A program made the position numbers and the translations under genes. 5,786 nt of DNA from Verrucomicrobiales bacterium (GTDB lineage: Bacteria; Verrucomicrobiota; Verrucomicrobiia; Methylacidiphilales; JAAUTS01). Shown one piece after another: positions 5,057 to 5,786 of this stretch (its first letter is position 1; each line of letters starts with the position of its first letter). The notes beneath the pieces are model-generated. The model was not told the DNA's origin. It did no database searches and saw only the letters and a list, made by a program, of their open reading frames with translations. The DNA lies in NCBI GenBank assembly GCA_031279715.1, contig JAITHY010000044.1, forward strand, positions 1 to 5,786, read 5' to 3'.

Positions 5057-5786
5057 GATGTTGTCGGTTGCTCATTGCCAGCGGCTTTCGCAGACTTTAA
5101 TTCCTTGGCGTGCTCATAAATCAGCCAAGTCAGCGCTGACAGGATGCACATGTGCGGCAACATGTGTTGGAAGGCGCCACTCACCGCGAAAAAAGAGGCA
5201 AAGGACGATCCCAAGGACACCACCACCCATACAAAAACGGGAGGCAATTTCCTTCGTGGAAAACAAAAAAAACTTTTGCCAAGCAAGTGACAGTTGACAA
5301 AAAACAAAAGAATAAAAATTCCTCCTCCCGTCACACCAACGGTATCATACAAACTAATCCAGCCAATATGAAAGTCCTTCCGCAGCACAAACCCTTTGTG
5401 AAAATCGTAATCTGTCATATTGTAGGAACGAATACCTCCGCCTTGGTCCAAGGCATACAAATCGCTTTTCTTATAATTAAACCCATTGCCAAGCAGCGGG
5501 CTTTTGTGCAAATATTCCTTCACGTAAATATCCTTGATTATCTTTCGAAAATCATTGGAAGACTCACTTGAATTTACCACTACCGCGTCCCAGCGCCCCG
5601 GCACAAATGAAATGGCTCTTTGCATTGACAGTGGCAGATCAAAAAAATTACCCTGGCCAACAGCCAAAAAGCCAACGGTGAGCACGCCTAAAAGACCCAT
5701 CCAAACACTCCTGATTCCAAGGGAAAGAAAAGCGCCGATAGAGGCTATACACACAAATGCGAACACCGAACTGCGAAATCCACTTC
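5053..5786 (-). CDS. O-antigen ligase/polymerase-like membrane protein, C-terminal part (5' end outside window)
   Basis: The frame is open to the right edge (243 codons visible, first full codon at 5784-5782), and the only early start-like codon is a GTG at 5766 in the middle of a membrane segment, so the gene is truncated by the window. Hydrophobic segments lie at about residues 7-25, 27-43, 142-170, 182-204 and 212-223. Between the second and third is a large, presumably periplasmic loop with QRAISFVPGRWD (55-66), SSESSNDFR (72-80) and PLLGNGF (96-102). H139 then opens DFHIGWISLYDTVGVTGG, like the 'HN..l..l...Gi.G' motif of the Wzy/WaaL family. The opening SGFRSS resembles the 'SRs' at the end of an earlier loop in that family. 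Polymerase and ligase cannot be told apart from this part. It is visibly more AT-rich than the genes downstream, as is common for Wzy-type genes. It is the most upstream operon gene visible, and its TGA overlaps the next ATG. Confidence 0.82.
   Translation of the reverse strand, partial: SGFRSSVFAFVCIASIGAFLSLGIRSVWMGLLGVLTVGFLAVGQGNFFDLPLSMQRAISFVPGRWDAVVVNSSESSNDFRKIIKDIYVKEYLHKSPLLGNGFNYKKSDLYALDQGGGIRSYNMTDYDFHKGFVLRKDFHIGWISLYDTVGVTGGGIFILLFFVNCHLLGKSFFCFPRRKLPPVFVWVVVSLGSSFASFFAVSGAFQHMLPHMCILSALTWLIYEHAKELKSAKAAGNEQPTTS
5129..5140. repeat. Perfect 12-base palindrome GTCAGCGCTGAC
   Basis: Two copies of the dispersed 7-mer overlap head to head to form a perfect palindrome in the 3' part of the membrane-protein gene (Leu-Ser-Ala-Leu-Thr). 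It is the rightmost occurrence of the motif in the window. A protein- or methylase-binding role is possible but nothing else supports it. Confidence 0.6.

Larger units (their letters stand above)
195..5140. repeat. Dispersed 7-mer CGCTGAC / GTCAGCG, 19 copies
   Basis: As CGCTGAC on the plus strand: 195, 1536, 1978, 2929, 2990, 3477, 4071, 5134. As GTCAGCG: 229, 895, 1999, 2030, 3529, 3840, 4448, 4730, 4814, 4898, 5129. Ten of these extend to CCGCTGAC. By base composition about one copy is expected. All copies lie in coding sequence, on both strands, and are read in different phases (Ala-Asp, Ser-Ala, Leu-Thr, Val-Ser, Arg-Gln-Arg). None occurs in 5141-5786. The count is by eye. Confidence 0.8.

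Noticed and set aside
5265..5272. Run of 8 A (T8 in the coding strand of the membrane-protein gene) as a second slippage tract
   Set aside because: A run of this length is not surprising in an AT-rich gene and encodes ordinary Phe codons; much weaker than the G11 tract.

Overview
The window looks like part of a surface-polysaccharide (O-antigen, capsule or exopolysaccharide) gene cluster in a moderately GC-rich Gram-negative bacterium. A heptosyltransferase-like GT9 module together with an O-antigen ligase/polymerase-like membrane protein points to a lipopolysaccharide-type envelope. The PA14-like protein at the left edge resembles proteins I associate with Verrucomicrobia. That placement is from memory of the families, not from a search, and is tentative.

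Layout. Bases 2-736 (+) are the 3' part of a gene for a protein with a PA14-like beta-sandwich. A short gap (737-818) holds a small hairpin, and a tRNA-Pro(CGG) follows at 819-892 (+). From there to the right edge everything is on the minus strand. In transcription order this is: the C-terminal part of an O-antigen ligase/polymerase-like membrane protein (5786-5053), a WcaA-type GT2 glycosyltransferase (5056-4193), a second GT2 of the rhamnosyl/galactofuranosyltransferase-like kind (4196-3213), and a 780-residue fusion of a GT4 and a GT9 glycosyltransferase (3216-874). Each of the three junctions is a 4-base ATGA stop/start overlap, so the four genes form one tightly coupled operon running towards the tRNA. 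The last codons of the operon are read antisense through the 3' end of the tRNA gene.

How the genes fit together. The two GT2 enzymes and the GT4 and GT9 modules would add successive sugars to a lipid-linked or core-linked glycan at the cytoplasmic face of the inner membrane. The membrane protein would polymerise or ligate the finished unit on the periplasmic side.

Two signals stand out. First, an uninterrupted run of 11 G (coding strand) sits inside the fusion gene, just before the end of the GT4 module. Gain or loss of one G brings a stop within 7 or 30 codons and removes the whole GT9 module. This is a good candidate for a phase-variable switch between a GT4-only and a GT4-GT9 enzyme. Second, the 7-mer CGCTGAC (or its complement GTCAGCG) occurs 19 times, against about one expected. 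It occurs on both strands and in all codon phases, ten times as the 8-mer CCGCTGAC. This suggests a DNA-level signal, such as an uptake-type or other genome-wide motif, rather than a protein constraint.
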